The position numbers and the translations under genes are program-made. The notes under the pieces are model-generated. The model was not told where the DNA came from. It was given only the letters and a program-made list of their open reading frames with translations, and ran no database searches. A stretch of 64,000 nt of DNA from Pseudomonas wayambapalatensis (lineage in GTDB: Bacteria; Pseudomonadota; Gammaproteobacteria; Pseudomonadales; Pseudomonadaceae), in contig CP077096.1 of the NCBI GenBank assembly GCA_014268975.2, positions 3,385,501 to 3,449,500 on the forward strand, given 5' to 3'. Shown one piece after another: positions 25,072-34,088 of this stretch. Every line of letters begins with the position of its first letter. Position 1 is the first letter of the stretch.

Positions 25072-26033
25072 ACCAGGTGAGCATCGTCATCCCCATGTTC
25101 AACGAAGCCCGCCATATCGGCCGCACCCTCGAAGCCGCGCGCAAGGCCGCCCACTGCGCGGGGCTGGGCTGTGAGCTGATCGTGGTCGACAACGGCTCCA
25201 GCGACGATGGTCCGGCCATCGCCCGCCAGCACGGCGCCCAGGTGCTGAGCCTGCCCGGTGTGGCCATCGGTGCGCTGCGCAACCAGGGCGCACAGGTCAG
25301 CCACGGTGAGTGGCTGGCGTTCCTGGATGCCGATATCGAGGTGCCCGACAACTGGCTCGACCTGCTGCTGGGCCTGCAGCGCCGAGGCGAAGGAGATGTC
25401 TTCGCCCTTGACTGCGACACCCCACGCCAGGCGCCCTGGTTCGCCCACGCCTGGCAACGCCGCACGCTGCGCGCCGGGCAGACGGTGCAGGACTGCACCT
25501 GGCTGCCCACGCCCAACCTGCTGATGCGCCGCACCTGGTTCGACCAGGTTGGCGGCTTCGACGAGCGCCTGCGCACCGGCGAAGACAAGGACTTTACCCT
25601 GCGCCTGCACGAAGCCGGCGCGCGTTTGCGCGTGCTGCGCCAGCCCGTGGTGCTGCACTGGGGCTTCGAGGGCAGCTGGGGCGAATGGCTGGGCAAGGAG
25701 ATGTGGCGTCAGGGCAGCCACTTGCAACTGTTGCGCAGCCATGGCGTGAGCCTGCGCCTGCTGCGTTTCCCGCTGCTGTCGGTCGGCGCCTGGGTACTCG
25801 ACGCCATGGCGCTGTTGACGCTGCTTGAAGGTTTCCCCCATGTGGCCCTGGCGCTGCTGCTGATCAGCGCCCTGCCTGCCCTGGCGCTGAGCCTGCGCCA
25901 GAGCCTCAGGCACCACGACACGTTGCTGACCCTGCAGCTCTGGGGCCTGCACTGGCTGCGCCTGCACCTGGCTGGCGCTGCGTTCATCCTCAGCCTGTTC
26001 AACCGCACCGCAAGGAGGCCCGCTCGTGGCTGA
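25068..26033 (+). CDS. GT2-family glycosyltransferase with C-terminal membrane segment
   Basis: A 321-residue GT-A enzyme: VSIVIPMFNEARHIGRTLEAA, IVVDNGSSDDG, FLDADIEVPDNW (the DXD-type site) and GGFDERLRTGEDKDFTLRLHEAG for acceptor and base. The last 90 residues hold two hydrophobic helices (LLSVGAWVLDAMALLTLL and HVALALLLISALPALAL). Coupled by ATGA to the polymerase gene. Confidence 0.88.
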   Translation: MNQVSIVIPMFNEARHIGRTLEAARKAAHCAGLGCELIVVDNGSSDDGPAIARQHGAQVLSLPGVAIGALRNQGAQVSHGEWLAFLDADIEVPDNWLDLLLGLQRRGEGDVFALDCDTPRQAPWFAHAWQRRTLRAGQTVQDCTWLPTPNLLMRRTWFDQVGGFDERLRTGEDKDFTLRLHEAGARLRVLRQPVVLHWGFEGSWGEWLGKEMWRQGSHLQLLRSHGVSLRLLRFPLLSVGAWVLDAMALLTLLEGFPHVALALLLISALPALALSLRQSLRHHDTLLTLQLWGLHWLRLHLAGAAFILSLFNRTARRPARG

Positions 26034-27162
26034 GATCATCTTCTGGTTGTGCCTGCTGTTGCCGCTGTACGCCTGGGTCGGCTATCCGCTGCTGCTGACC
26101 CTAGCTGCGCCGTTCTTCTCTGTGCGCAGACCCGGCCCGCTGCCGCCGCAGCGGGTCAGCGTGGTGATCGCCGCGCACAACGAGGAGCGGCACATCGAGG
26201 CCAAGCTCGCCAGCGTGCTCGCCCAGGACTACCAGGCCGCCGAACTGCAGGTGGTGGTGGCCAGCGACGGCTCCAGCGACCGCACCGTGGCGCTGGCCCG
26301 CGCCGTGGACGATCCGCGGGTACAGGTGCTCGACCTGCCACGCCTGGGCAAGACCGGCGCGCTGAACACCGCGGTGAGCGTCTGCCGCGGCGATATCCTG
26401 GTGTTCACCGACGCCGACAACCAGTGGTCTGGCAACACCCTTGGCCTGCTGCTGGCGCCGTTCGCCGACAGCGATGTGGGGGGAACTGCCGGACACATGA
26501 TCATCCCCGATCCAGGCAAGGGCCTGAGCCTTGGCGACAGCCTGTACCGCCACTATGAAGCCTGGGTGCGCAAGGTGGAAAACCGCACCGGCTGCATGGT
26601 CTCGGCCGACGGCGCCCTGCTCGCCCTGCGTCGCCCGCTGTACCAGGCGATTCCCAAACAGGTCAACGACGACTTCTACATCAGCACCTGCGCCCCGGCC
26701 GCCGGCCAGCGCATCGTCTACGTGCCGGAGGCGATCGTGCTCGACCAGGGGGTGGACGAGGCCGACAAGCAGTTCCGCCGTCGCCAACGCGTCACCGTCG
26801 GCGGCCTGCAGAGCCTGGCCGCGCGCAGCGAACTGCTCAACCCGCTACGCCACGGCCTGTACGCCATCGCCCTGATCAGTCACAAGCTGATCCGCCGCCT
26901 GGCACCGGTGCTGTTGCTGCCGCTGCTGCTGGCCAATCTCTGGCTGGTCGGTGAGTCGCACTTCTACCACCTGACCCTGGCCGCGCAACTGCTCGGCTAT
27001 GCCGCGGCGATCGCCGGCCTGCTCGATGCCGGCCACCGCCTGCCCAGGCCGTTCCGCCTGGCCGCCTTCGTGCTGGTGACGCTGGCGGGCATGAGTGTCG
27101 GCCTGTGGCAATTCCTGCGCGGGCACAGCTACAGCCAATGGAACCCCGACCAGAATCGATGA
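26026..27162 (+). CDS. Membrane GT2-family glycosyltransferase
   Basis: A 378-residue processive-type GT2: N-terminal helix (IIFWLCLLLPLYAWVGYPLLL), VVIAAHNEERHIEAKLASVL, VVASDGSSDRT, VFTDADNQWSGNT (DxD), QRRQRVTVGG-like QxxRW-equivalent (FRRRQRVTVGGLQS) and C-terminal helices. GTG 26026 follows AAGGAGG and overlaps the previous gene's stop region; no ATG is available at the N terminus. Resembles EpsH/IcaA-type enzymes but the cluster has Wzx/Wzy, so it probably adds single sugars. Confidence 0.87.
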   Translation: MAEIIFWLCLLLPLYAWVGYPLLLTLAAPFFSVRRPGPLPPQRVSVVIAAHNEERHIEAKLASVLAQDYQAAELQVVVASDGSSDRTVALARAVDDPRVQVLDLPRLGKTGALNTAVSVCRGDILVFTDADNQWSGNTLGLLLAPFADSDVGGTAGHMIIPDPGKGLSLGDSLYRHYEAWVRKVENRTGCMVSADGALLALRRPLYQAIPKQVNDDFYISTCAPAAGQRIVYVPEAIVLDQGVDEADKQFRRRQRVTVGGLQSLAARSELLNPLRHGLYAIALISHKLIRRLAPVLLLPLLLANLWLVGESHFYHLTLAAQLLGYAAAIAGLLDAGHRLPRPFRLAAFVLVTLAGMSVGLWQFLRGHSYSQWNPDQNR

Positions 27163-27171
27163 GCGACGGAC

Positions 27172-28182
27172 ATGCCGATCAAGACAAAGATCAAACAGGC
27201 CAGTGGCTGGCTGTACTTCAAGTCGCCCAAGGGCCGCGCCGAATTGCGCGGCGCCGGGGTGATCCTCATGCTGCACCGGGTACTGGCCGATGATGCCAGC
27301 GCCGCCTTGGCGCACCGCAACGAGCTGTGTGTCGGGCCACGCGCTTTCGAAGGGCTGCTGCGCTGGCTGCCACGCCACTTCGACTGCGTCAGCCTCATGG
27401 ACCTGCTCAAGGTCCACGAGGCACCGCGCAGCAACCAGCGCCCCAAGGTCGCCCTGACGTTCGACGATGGCTGGCGCGACAACGCCAGCAACGCCTTCCC
27501 GCTGCTGCGCAAGCACCAGGTGCCGGCAAGCATCTTCCTGTCCACCGACTACATCGGCAGCCGCCAGCGCTTCTGGTGGGAAAGTGTCGGCGAGACCCTG
27601 TGGGGCAGCCACGGCGAGCCTGCACGGCACAGCCTCATCGAGTACCTGCGCAAGCTCGGCCGACCGCTGCCGGCCGCCTACTTCATGAACGACCGCTCGC
27701 AAGCGCGCAGCCAGGCCCTGGCGCACTACCTGCAGAGCCTCAAGAGCCTCAGCCCGCAAGCCCTGCAGCAACTGACCGACGCCTGCCCTGCCGAATCGCT
27801 GCCCCAGGCCATGGACTGGCAGCAAGTGCGTGAACTGGAGGACTCGGGCTTGGTGCGCTTCGGCCCGCACGGCGCCAGCCACGCCTTGTTGCCCTACCTC
27901 GACGACCGGCGCCTGGACGAGGAACTGCAACGCAGCCATGCCGCCCTGGCGCACGGCTGCCAGCGACCCCTGCCGGTGTACTGCTACCCCAATGGCGATC
28001 ATGACGACCGCGTGCGCGCACGCGTGGCGGCGCACCGCTATCCCTTCGCCCTGAGCACGCGCGCCGGCATCTGCCAGGGGCATGACGATCCGCTGGCCCT
28101 GCCACGCATCGGCGTCAGCCAGCGCAATGCCAGCCGTCCGTCGCTGCTGGCCTGGCGCATCAGCCGCGGGGGCCGCTCATGA
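27172..28182 (+). CDS. NodB-type polysaccharide deacetylase
   Basis: A 336-residue protein with the NodB homology motifs VALTFDDGWRDNASNAFPLL (catalytic Asp and metal Asp), PASIFLSTDYIG and GPHGASHALL (His-x3-His metal pair). It has no signal peptide, so it would act on lipid-linked or nucleotide-linked sugars in the cytoplasm or at the membrane face. It would remove N- or O-acetyl groups from a repeat-unit sugar. Its end overlaps the flippase gene by 4 bases. Confidence 0.85.
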   Translation: MPIKTKIKQASGWLYFKSPKGRAELRGAGVILMLHRVLADDASAALAHRNELCVGPRAFEGLLRWLPRHFDCVSLMDLLKVHEAPRSNQRPKVALTFDDGWRDNASNAFPLLRKHQVPASIFLSTDYIGSRQRFWWESVGETLWGSHGEPARHSLIEYLRKLGRPLPAAYFMNDRSQARSQALAHYLQSLKSLSPQALQQLTDACPAESLPQAMDWQQVRELEDSGLVRFGPHGASHALLPYLDDRRLDEELQRSHAALAHGCQRPLPVYCYPNGDHDDRVRARVAAHRYPFALSTRAGICQGHDDPLALPRIGVSQRNASRPSLLAWRISRGGRS

Positions 28183-29483
28183 GCCGCAACCATTACCTGC
28201 GCCATCTGGCACTGAGCATGGGCACCAAGCTTGCAATGATCGCCCTGCGCCTGCTGCGCAACGTACTGCTGGCGCGCATCCTCGGCCCCAGCGAGCGAGG
28301 GTTGTTCGCCCTGCTCAGCACCCTGCCCGACCTGATCAGCGCCGCCACCAGCGGCGGGTTGAACAGCGCCGTTGGCTACCAGGCGGCCAAGCAGCGCGAC
28401 ATGGGCCTGCTGCTGACCCAGGTGCTGGTCTACGGTTGCCTGCTGGCGGGGTTGTTGACGCTGGTCTGCGTGGTGCTGGTGCGCGCGTTCGGTGCCGACC
28501 TGGACATCACCCTGCAACTGGGCCTGCTGGCCTGGCTGTTGCTGCTGGCGGTGCCGATGACCGTGCTCAAGAGCGGCCTGCTGACACTGCACAACGCCAG
28601 CGGTGGCGTCGGCGCGTTCAACGCGCTGCGCCTGGTCGAATCGGCGGCACCGCTGCTGCTGTTTCTCGCGTTGTTCTGGATGTGGCGTGAGGAGGCGCTG
28701 GAGGCGGCATTGATCAGTTGGCTGCTGGGTATCGCCCTGGTGCTGCTGCTGGGCCTGTGGTGGCTGCGCCGCCAGCATCCGCTGGCCCTGCGCTGGGATC
28801 GCGGCGGTCAGCGCGAGCTGCTCAGCTACAGTGCCAAGAGCCACCCCGACCTGTTGTTCCAGCAAGTCATCCTGCGCTCGGACTACCTGTTCATCGGCGC
28901 GATGCTCGGCAGCACTGCGCTGGGGCACTACGCCATGGCCAGTGCCGCTGCCGAACTACTGCTGATCGTGCCGGAAGCGGTGACCACTCCGCTGATGAAG
29001 CGCCTGCTGCAACAGGACGCCGGCATGGAGAAACTCACCCCTCTGGCATTGCGCCTGACCGCCACGGTGATGCTCGGCGCCTGTCTGTGCATGGCGGTGA
29101 TCGGCGACTGGCTGATCGTCACCCTGTTCGGCATTGCCTACCAACCGGCCTACCCGGCGCTGCTGGCCTTGCTGCCAGGGCTGCTGGGGTTGTGCTACGC
29201 CAGCATCCTGCGCCTGGACCTGCTGGGCAAGAACCGCCCCGGCACGGTCTCGCTGATGATGGGTGCCGGCGCCGCGCTGAACCTGGTGCTCAACGTGCTG
29301 CTGATTCCGACCTGGGGCATCGTCGGTGCCGCAGCGGCCTCGTCCATCGCTTATCTCGCGGTGACCCTCGCCATGCTGGTGCTGTACTGCCGCCTGAGTG
29401 GGGTGCCGGTACTGCACACCCTGATCATCCTGCCCAGCGACTTCGCGCCGCTGCGCCAGATGTTGCAGCGCAGGCCAGCATGA
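28179..29483 (+). CDS. Wzx-type polysaccharide flippase (MOP superfamily)
   Basis: A 434-residue membrane protein with about 12 helices and the RfbX/Wzx layout: LLRNVLLARILGPSERGLFALL at the N terminus (first two helices), a charged middle loop (RWDRGGQRELLSYSAKSHPDLLFQQ) starting the second half, and GKNRPGTVSLMMGAGAALNLVLNVLLIPTWGIVGAAAASS. It would move the finished lipid-linked unit across the inner membrane. Confidence 0.9.
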   Translation: MSRNHYLRHLALSMGTKLAMIALRLLRNVLLARILGPSERGLFALLSTLPDLISAATSGGLNSAVGYQAAKQRDMGLLLTQVLVYGCLLAGLLTLVCVVLVRAFGADLDITLQLGLLAWLLLLAVPMTVLKSGLLTLHNASGGVGAFNALRLVESAAPLLLFLALFWMWREEALEAALISWLLGIALVLLLGLWWLRRQHPLALRWDRGGQRELLSYSAKSHPDLLFQQVILRSDYLFIGAMLGSTALGHYAMASAAAELLLIVPEAVTTPLMKRLLQQDAGMEKLTPLALRLTATVMLGACLCMAVIGDWLIVTLFGIAYQPAYPALLALLPGLLGLCYASILRLDLLGKNRPGTVSLMMGAGAALNLVLNVLLIPTWGIVGAAAASSIAYLAVTLAMLVLYCRLSGVPVLHTLIILPSDFAPLRQMLQRRPA

Positions 29484-31390
29484 AGCGCTGCCTGCTGCTC
29501 TGTGCCCTGTGGGTGCCGCTGGCACCGGCGGCGAGCCTGCAATGGGGCGATCTCCGCGACGGCAGCCTGTACCTGCAACCCGCGCGCAACGATGAACTGC
29601 GCCTGCGCTGGCATCCGGCCTGGCAGGCCGACGCCAATGCCGAACGCATCTACCTGCTCGACGGCCACGGTCAACTGCGCGGCGAGCGGGCGATCAAGGC
29701 CGAGGAGTTGCGCGGCGAGCAACGCTGGCCACTGTCCGCCGACGCCGGCCCCTATCGCCTGGAGGTCCCTGGCTACAGCTTCCGTGGCTACCAGATCGAG
29801 CACAGCGACACCACGCGCGCCCTGTTCGCTCCCGCCAAGGTGCACTTCAGCGCCGAGGTCGGGCCACGGGTCGAGCTGTATTTCCGCGTCAAGGCCGGTG
29901 AGCAGGCGACGCTGGCCGGCAAGTTCCACGGCGGCGTACGCGGGCTCTCGGCGCAGCGCCTGAGCGACGGTCGGCAGGTCGAGGTGGCGCTCAAGCCCTA
30001 CCCCGCCTACTGGCGCTTCGACCAGCAGGCGCTGCCGGTCAGCCCACGCGACGAAACCTGGCGCCTGCGCCTGCAAGGGCGCGGCAAGGCGGCATTCTGG
30101 CTCGATGGCAGCGCCAACCTGTTCGCCCAGCGCGCCGATCAACTGGGCGATGTCGCCAACCCTGCCGGGCAGGTGCGACTCAGGCTCCAGGCCAAGGTGC
30201 TGGGCCACACGCCGCTGCTGGGGGTCAACCTGCCCTACGTGCTGCCGCCACCGTCGAGCTTCGCCGCCCTGGATGCCCTGCGTCCGCAGGCGGCCGGCTA
30301 CTACAGCTTCATGGACGTGCTCGCCCGCCAGCCCGGCTATGAAGACGCCTGGCGCCGCCTGTACCAGCAGCGCTTCGGCATCACCCAGGACATCACCCTG
30401 CTCGCCGGCACGGGTCGGCGCGCCGATCTTGCCGCCGACCGCACCAGCCACGACGGCCTCGATGCCTGGCTGGCCGGCACCACGCGCCTGGGCGGCAAGG
30501 GCCTGCACTACCTGGCCTTTGCCGACGAGCCCAATCTCAATTACCGCAACTATGAAAGCTACCGCGACTTCTTCGCCGGCATGGCCCAGCGCGTAAGCGC
30601 CTGGCCGGGCGCCCGGGAGGCGGGCGTGCGGATCGCCATGCCCGCCTCGTCACGCCTGCTCGGCGGCCCCTTCACCCAGGGCAGCAACGACCTGCGCGGT
30701 ATCGACTGGGCCCGGCGCCTGCTGCAGGAGCACGGTGCGCAGATCGATGCCCTGGCCTGGCACGAATGGATGGTCCGCGACCTGCTCGCCACCCGCAGCT
30801 ACCGCGACAGCGTGCGCCAGGCCGCGGCCTTGGTCGGCCTCGACAGCCAAGGCCGGCCGCGCAAGGCGCTGCTGCTCGACCAGACCAACCTGTCCAGCGG
30901 CTCCAGCCTCAGCCCCTATGACCAGAACACCCACTACGCGGGCCTGTGGTGGGCCTCGGTGGTGATCAACGCCTCCGCCGACGGCCTGTTGGACATGCTC
31001 AACTGGTTCCATGTCGCCGACGAGCCCGAATGGCCGAAGGGCATGATCCGCGTGCTGGGCGATGACCGTTTCGAGCTCAAGCCGGTGGGCCTTGCCCAGC
31101 AGTTCATCCAGCGCCACTGGCTGCGCCAGGTGCTGGCCCTGGACAACGACGCCTTCGAGGTCGACGTGCTGGCCATGGCCGACGGCCGTCAGCGCAGCCT
31201 GCTGGGGGTCAACAAGGCCGAGCGCGTGCAGCAGGTCGACCTGGCGCTGGGCGAATGCCCGGCCGGCCAGCTCGAACTGTTCGGCCCCGATAACCAACCG
31301 CGCCCTGCCCGCTTCAGCTGCCAGCAGGGGCAGATTCGTTTTCAATTGCCAGGGCAGACCTTGTTTGCCCTGACCTGGAGTGCGTCATGA
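29480..31390 (+). CDS. Exported glycoside-hydrolase-like protein of the EPS operon
   Basis: A 636-residue protein with a signal peptide (KRCLLLCALWVPLAPAASL), an N-terminal all-beta region (30-250) and a central TIM-barrel-like region: YYSFMDVLARQPGYEDAWRRLY, GKGLHYLAFADEPNLNYRNY with Glu350 in a D-E-P-N motif like the acid/base strand of clan GH-A (GH39-type), then ALAWHEWMVRD and a C-terminal beta domain. Position in an EPS operon parallels PslG or AlgL: a periplasmic hydrolase that trims or releases polymer. The exact GH family is not determined. Coupled by ATGA to the flippase. Confidence 0.72.
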   Translation: MKRCLLLCALWVPLAPAASLQWGDLRDGSLYLQPARNDELRLRWHPAWQADANAERIYLLDGHGQLRGERAIKAEELRGEQRWPLSADAGPYRLEVPGYSFRGYQIEHSDTTRALFAPAKVHFSAEVGPRVELYFRVKAGEQATLAGKFHGGVRGLSAQRLSDGRQVEVALKPYPAYWRFDQQALPVSPRDETWRLRLQGRGKAAFWLDGSANLFAQRADQLGDVANPAGQVRLRLQAKVLGHTPLLGVNLPYVLPPPSSFAALDALRPQAAGYYSFMDVLARQPGYEDAWRRLYQQRFGITQDITLLAGTGRRADLAADRTSHDGLDAWLAGTTRLGGKGLHYLAFADEPNLNYRNYESYRDFFAGMAQRVSAWPGAREAGVRIAMPASSRLLGGPFTQGSNDLRGIDWARRLLQEHGAQIDALAWHEWMVRDLLATRSYRDSVRQAAALVGLDSQGRPRKALLLDQTNLSSGSSLSPYDQNTHYAGLWWASVVINASADGLLDMLNWFHVADEPEWPKGMIRVLGDDRFELKPVGLAQQFIQRHWLRQVLALDNDAFEVDVLAMADGRQRSLLGVNKAERVQQVDLALGECPAGQLELFGPDNQPRPARFSCQQGQIRFQLPGQTLFALTWSAS

Positions 31391-31424
31391 GACGCACCTC
31401 GACCTGCCACGAACAGGAGGCACC

Positions 31425-32114
31425 ATGCGTGCATTGAGCAAGATCCAGGATCGCATCAAGCGCAAGGGACTACGCAATACCTTGAGCAGCGCCTGGCGAC
31501 ACTACGTCTTCTATCATTGGGAACTGGTGTGGATGGAACGCGACCTGGAAACCCCGGTGCCCCCGCACCGTCTCAAACCCTATGCGCCACTGCGCATCGA
31601 GAACATCACCGTGAACAACGTCAAGGCCTTCGCCAAGCACTTCGGCGACCGCGTCGAGACCATGCGCGAGCTGGCGGCCGAGGGCCACACAGGGTTGATG
31701 TTCCTCGATGACGACGGCGACACCGTGGCCTTCATCTGGGGCAGTGCGCGCCATTACCACGACCGCCATTACTACGGGTGCTGGTTCCCGGTCGGTCCGG
31801 GCGAGTTCTTCGAGTTCGGCGGCGAGTTGATCCGCAAGTACTGGGGCAGCGAGCTGTCGGTGGACTTGCAAGTGGCGTTGTGGAAGGCCATGGCCGCGCA
31901 GGGTTGCACCAAGGTGGTGGACGTCTGCGAACAACACAACATCCCGGCGCTCAAACTGCACCTGCGCATGGGCTATCAGGAGCAAGGGCGCATCATGAAT
32001 GTCTACTGCCTGTTCGGGCGCTGGAAGTTCTTCCGCGAAAGCCGCTACAGCGAGTCGCGTCTGGAGCGCTTGCGTAAACCGGCGTCCGAAAACGCCACGG
32101 CTGCGGCGTCCTGA
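31425..32114 (+). CDS. GNAT-type acyltransferase of the EPS operon
   Basis: A 229-residue protein. ATG 31425 has CAGGAGG five bases upstream; the longer frame overlaps the hydrolase gene. N-terminal basic helix (SKIQDRIKRKGLRNTL), then an acetyltransferase-like fold: GHTGLMFLDDDGDTVAFIWG, SVDLQVALWKAMAAQGCTKVVDVCEQHNIPALKLHLRMGYQEQGR, where the last part is the GNAT motif B (N-x-A-x-x-x-H-x-x-x-G-Y). It probably acylates a sugar precursor; the acceptor is unknown. Confidence 0.7.
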   Translation: MRALSKIQDRIKRKGLRNTLSSAWRHYVFYHWELVWMERDLETPVPPHRLKPYAPLRIENITVNNVKAFAKHFGDRVETMRELAAEGHTGLMFLDDDGDTVAFIWGSARHYHDRHYYGCWFPVGPGEFFEFGGELIRKYWGSELSVDLQVALWKAMAAQGCTKVVDVCEQHNIPALKLHLRMGYQEQGRIMNVYCLFGRWKFFRESRYSESRLERLRKPASENATAAAS

Positions 32115-32118
32115 CCCC

Positions 32119-33279
32119 GTGGCCCTGCAACTGAGCTGGTGCGCCTCGCTGCGCACCCCCAGCTTTCCCGCCGCCGGCTATGAAGCGCTGCGCCAGCGCG
32201 TGGCCGGCAGCACCCCGTTCAATCACCTGGGCTGGCTGCGCGCCGCCGAGGCCGCTCTGCAACCGGGCCAGCAACTGAAGATTCTGCTCGGTCACCTCGA
32301 TGGCCGCCTGTGCCTGTGCCTGCCCCTGGTGCGCGAACGCCAGGCGGCAGGCCCGCTGAATGTCCCGGTGGTGCGTCACCTGGGTCATCCGCTGAGCGAT
32401 CGCATCGCGTTGTTGCTCGACCTGCCCGCGCACCACGCAACACAGGTGCTCAAGACCATCCGCAAGCATCTTCCCCATGCGCTGCTGCAATTGAGTGACG
32501 TCGTGCAGGGTGACAATGAGGACTGGCTGCGCCAATGGGCTGCGGCCAGCTCGACCTTCGAGCGGCGCCTGAGCTGCCGTGTACCGGTGCACCGGATCAG
32601 TGAAGCCGATCGCCAGGAGGTCAGTGGCGACCCACGCTACAAGCTGCGCCGTGCACGCAAGCGCATCGCCGCCTGCGGCGCGCAGGTGCGCCGGGTGGTC
32701 GCCGACCGCCACAACATCACCGCCCTGCTCGATGCGATCAGCGCCGTGGAAGCGGCGAGCTGGAAAGGCGACGATGACGTCGGCATCTTCTCGGGCAGCC
32801 AGCGCCGCGAGTGGATGTACCAGGCCTTCACCGCGCTGGCTGGCGAAGGGCTGGTGTGCCTGGTGCTGCTGGAGCTGGACGGGCGATGCATCAGCTACCG
32901 CCTGGGCCTGCTCGAGCGCGGACGCATCTACGACTACAACCTGGCGTTCGTCCCCGAACAACGCGAGCTGGGCAGTGGCCGGGTGCTGCTCGAAGAGTGG
33001 ATTCACTGGGGCCTCGACGAGGGCTGGAGCTGGGTCGACGCCTCGCGGGTAAGCCTTGAAAACTCCAGCCACCAGTTGCATGAACGCCAGACCGGCCAAG
33101 TCGAACAATGGCGCCTGAGCAGCTACAGCTGGCGCCCCGACGGCATCGCCCTGGGCCTGGCCCTGCGTTGCTGGCGCTGGCTCAAGCCACGCCTGCGCAA
33201 GGCCGACAGCGCAGCCACCGTCACCCCGAACCCCACACAGGAGCGCCCGGATGCCATCCCAGGTCATAGTCAACGCTGA
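32119..33279 (+). CDS. GNAT acyltransferase (BioF2/CelD-like, Acetyltransf_6)
   Basis: A 386-residue protein beginning at GTG 32119, four bases after the previous stop; there is no ATG before conserved sequence. The layout matches CelD/BcsL-type acyltransferases: TPFNHLGWLRAAEAAL, RYKLRRARKRIAACGAQVRRV, VEAASWKGDDDVGIFSGSQRREWMYQAFTAL, VLLELDGRCISYRLGLLERGRIYDYNLAFVPEQRELGSGRVLLEEWIHWGLDEGWSWVD. Such proteins are common in polysaccharide clusters and are presumed to transfer acyl groups to the polymer. Its C terminus overlaps the next gene by 29 bases. Confidence 0.78.
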   Translation: MALQLSWCASLRTPSFPAAGYEALRQRVAGSTPFNHLGWLRAAEAALQPGQQLKILLGHLDGRLCLCLPLVRERQAAGPLNVPVVRHLGHPLSDRIALLLDLPAHHATQVLKTIRKHLPHALLQLSDVVQGDNEDWLRQWAAASSTFERRLSCRVPVHRISEADRQEVSGDPRYKLRRARKRIAACGAQVRRVVADRHNITALLDAISAVEAASWKGDDDVGIFSGSQRREWMYQAFTALAGEGLVCLVLLELDGRCISYRLGLLERGRIYDYNLAFVPEQRELGSGRVLLEEWIHWGLDEGWSWVDASRVSLENSSHQLHERQTGQVEQWRLSSYSWRPDGIALGLALRCWRWLKPRLRKADSAATVTPNPTQERPDAIPGHSQR

Positions 33280-34012
33280 CGACTTCGGCCTCAGTGCCCC
33301 CATCAACGCGGTGATCCTGCACGCGTTCCAGGCCGGGCTGATCAGCTCGGCAACACTGATGGCCAACATGCCGGCGTTCCAGGCAGCGTGCATACTGGCC
33401 CAGCAACCAGCGCTGAAGGGCCGGATCGGCCTGCATTTCAACCTGACCTACGGTCGGCCCCTGAGCCAGGCGATCCTCGCCGAACCGCGCTTCTGCACCG
33501 CCCAGGGCGAGTTTGACCTCGGGCTGCGCCAGCGCACCCTGCGCCTGTCACGCAGCGAGCGCGAGGCCGTGCGCCAGGAACTCGAAGCCCAATGGCAACG
33601 CTGCGTGGCCCATGGCGTCATGCCCAGCCACCTGGACTCGCACCAGCACGTGCACAACATCTGGCCAGTGGGTGAGGTGGTTGCGCGTTTTGCCCGTGAG
33701 CAGGGCGTGCCGGTGCGCCTGGCACGCAACCTGGGGCACAACATCGGCCCGGCGAAACGGCTGTTCAAGACCCTGCTGAACCGGCGCCTGCGCCAGTTGA
33801 GCGGGGCCACGGCCGACTATGTGTGCACCCCCGCGGACCTGAAGGCGGGCCTGGCGCCGCGCGAGGGGGTGCTGGAGGTGGTCGCGCATCCCAGCGCGCT
33901 GGGCGGGCATGATTTTGGCGATGCCTACCTGGAGAGTGGGGAATCGTTGAAATCGTTGATCGATGCGCGTCTTGAGGACGTACCGCGGGTGGGTTACGCC
34001 ACCGCGCTTTAA
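33251..34012 (+). CDS. ChbG/HpnK (YdjC) family carbohydrate deacetylase
   Basis: A 253-residue enzyme with the YdjC motifs VIVNADDFGLSAPINAVI (metal Asp), HFNLTYGRPLS and PSHLDSHQHVHN (His ligands). Family members deacetylate chitooligosaccharides or N-acetylated glycolipids such as hopanoid precursors. ATG 33251 follows ACAGGAGCG. It is the last gene of the EPS operon and the second deacetylase in it, so two different acetyl groups may be removed. Confidence 0.87.
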   Translation: MPSQVIVNADDFGLSAPINAVILHAFQAGLISSATLMANMPAFQAACILAQQPALKGRIGLHFNLTYGRPLSQAILAEPRFCTAQGEFDLGLRQRTLRLSRSEREAVRQELEAQWQRCVAHGVMPSHLDSHQHVHNIWPVGEVVARFAREQGVPVRLARNLGHNIGPAKRLFKTLLNRRLRQLSGATADYVCTPADLKAGLAPREGVLEVVAHPSALGGHDFGDAYLESGESLKSLIDARLEDVPRVGYATAL

Positions 34013-34021
34013 GTACCAGCC

Positions 34022-34054
34022 TTTCGAGGGGCGAGCGTCTCTTGCTCGTCGAAA
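34022..34054. terminator. Bidirectional hairpin between EPS operon and halovibrin-like gene
   Basis: TTTCGAgg...CGAGC and GCTCGTCGAAA pair to form an imperfect stem of about 11 bases (34022-34054) with flanking A/T. It sits just after the last EPS stop and before the 3' end of the convergent gene, so it may serve both directions. Confidence 0.5.
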
Positions 34055-34088
34055 TCATTGGCTAATGGCACGTCGCTCACTCTGACTC

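Noticed and set aside
24297..26033. 578-codon plus-strand frame that would fuse part of wzy to the GT2 gene
   Set aside because: The upstream part is a wrong-frame reading of wzy; the ATG at 25068 overlapping the wzy stop is the natural start.
28718..31390. 890-codon extension of the glycoside-hydrolase-like gene
   Set aside because: The extra N-terminal part is an off-frame reading of wzx; ATG 29480 with a signal peptide is far better.
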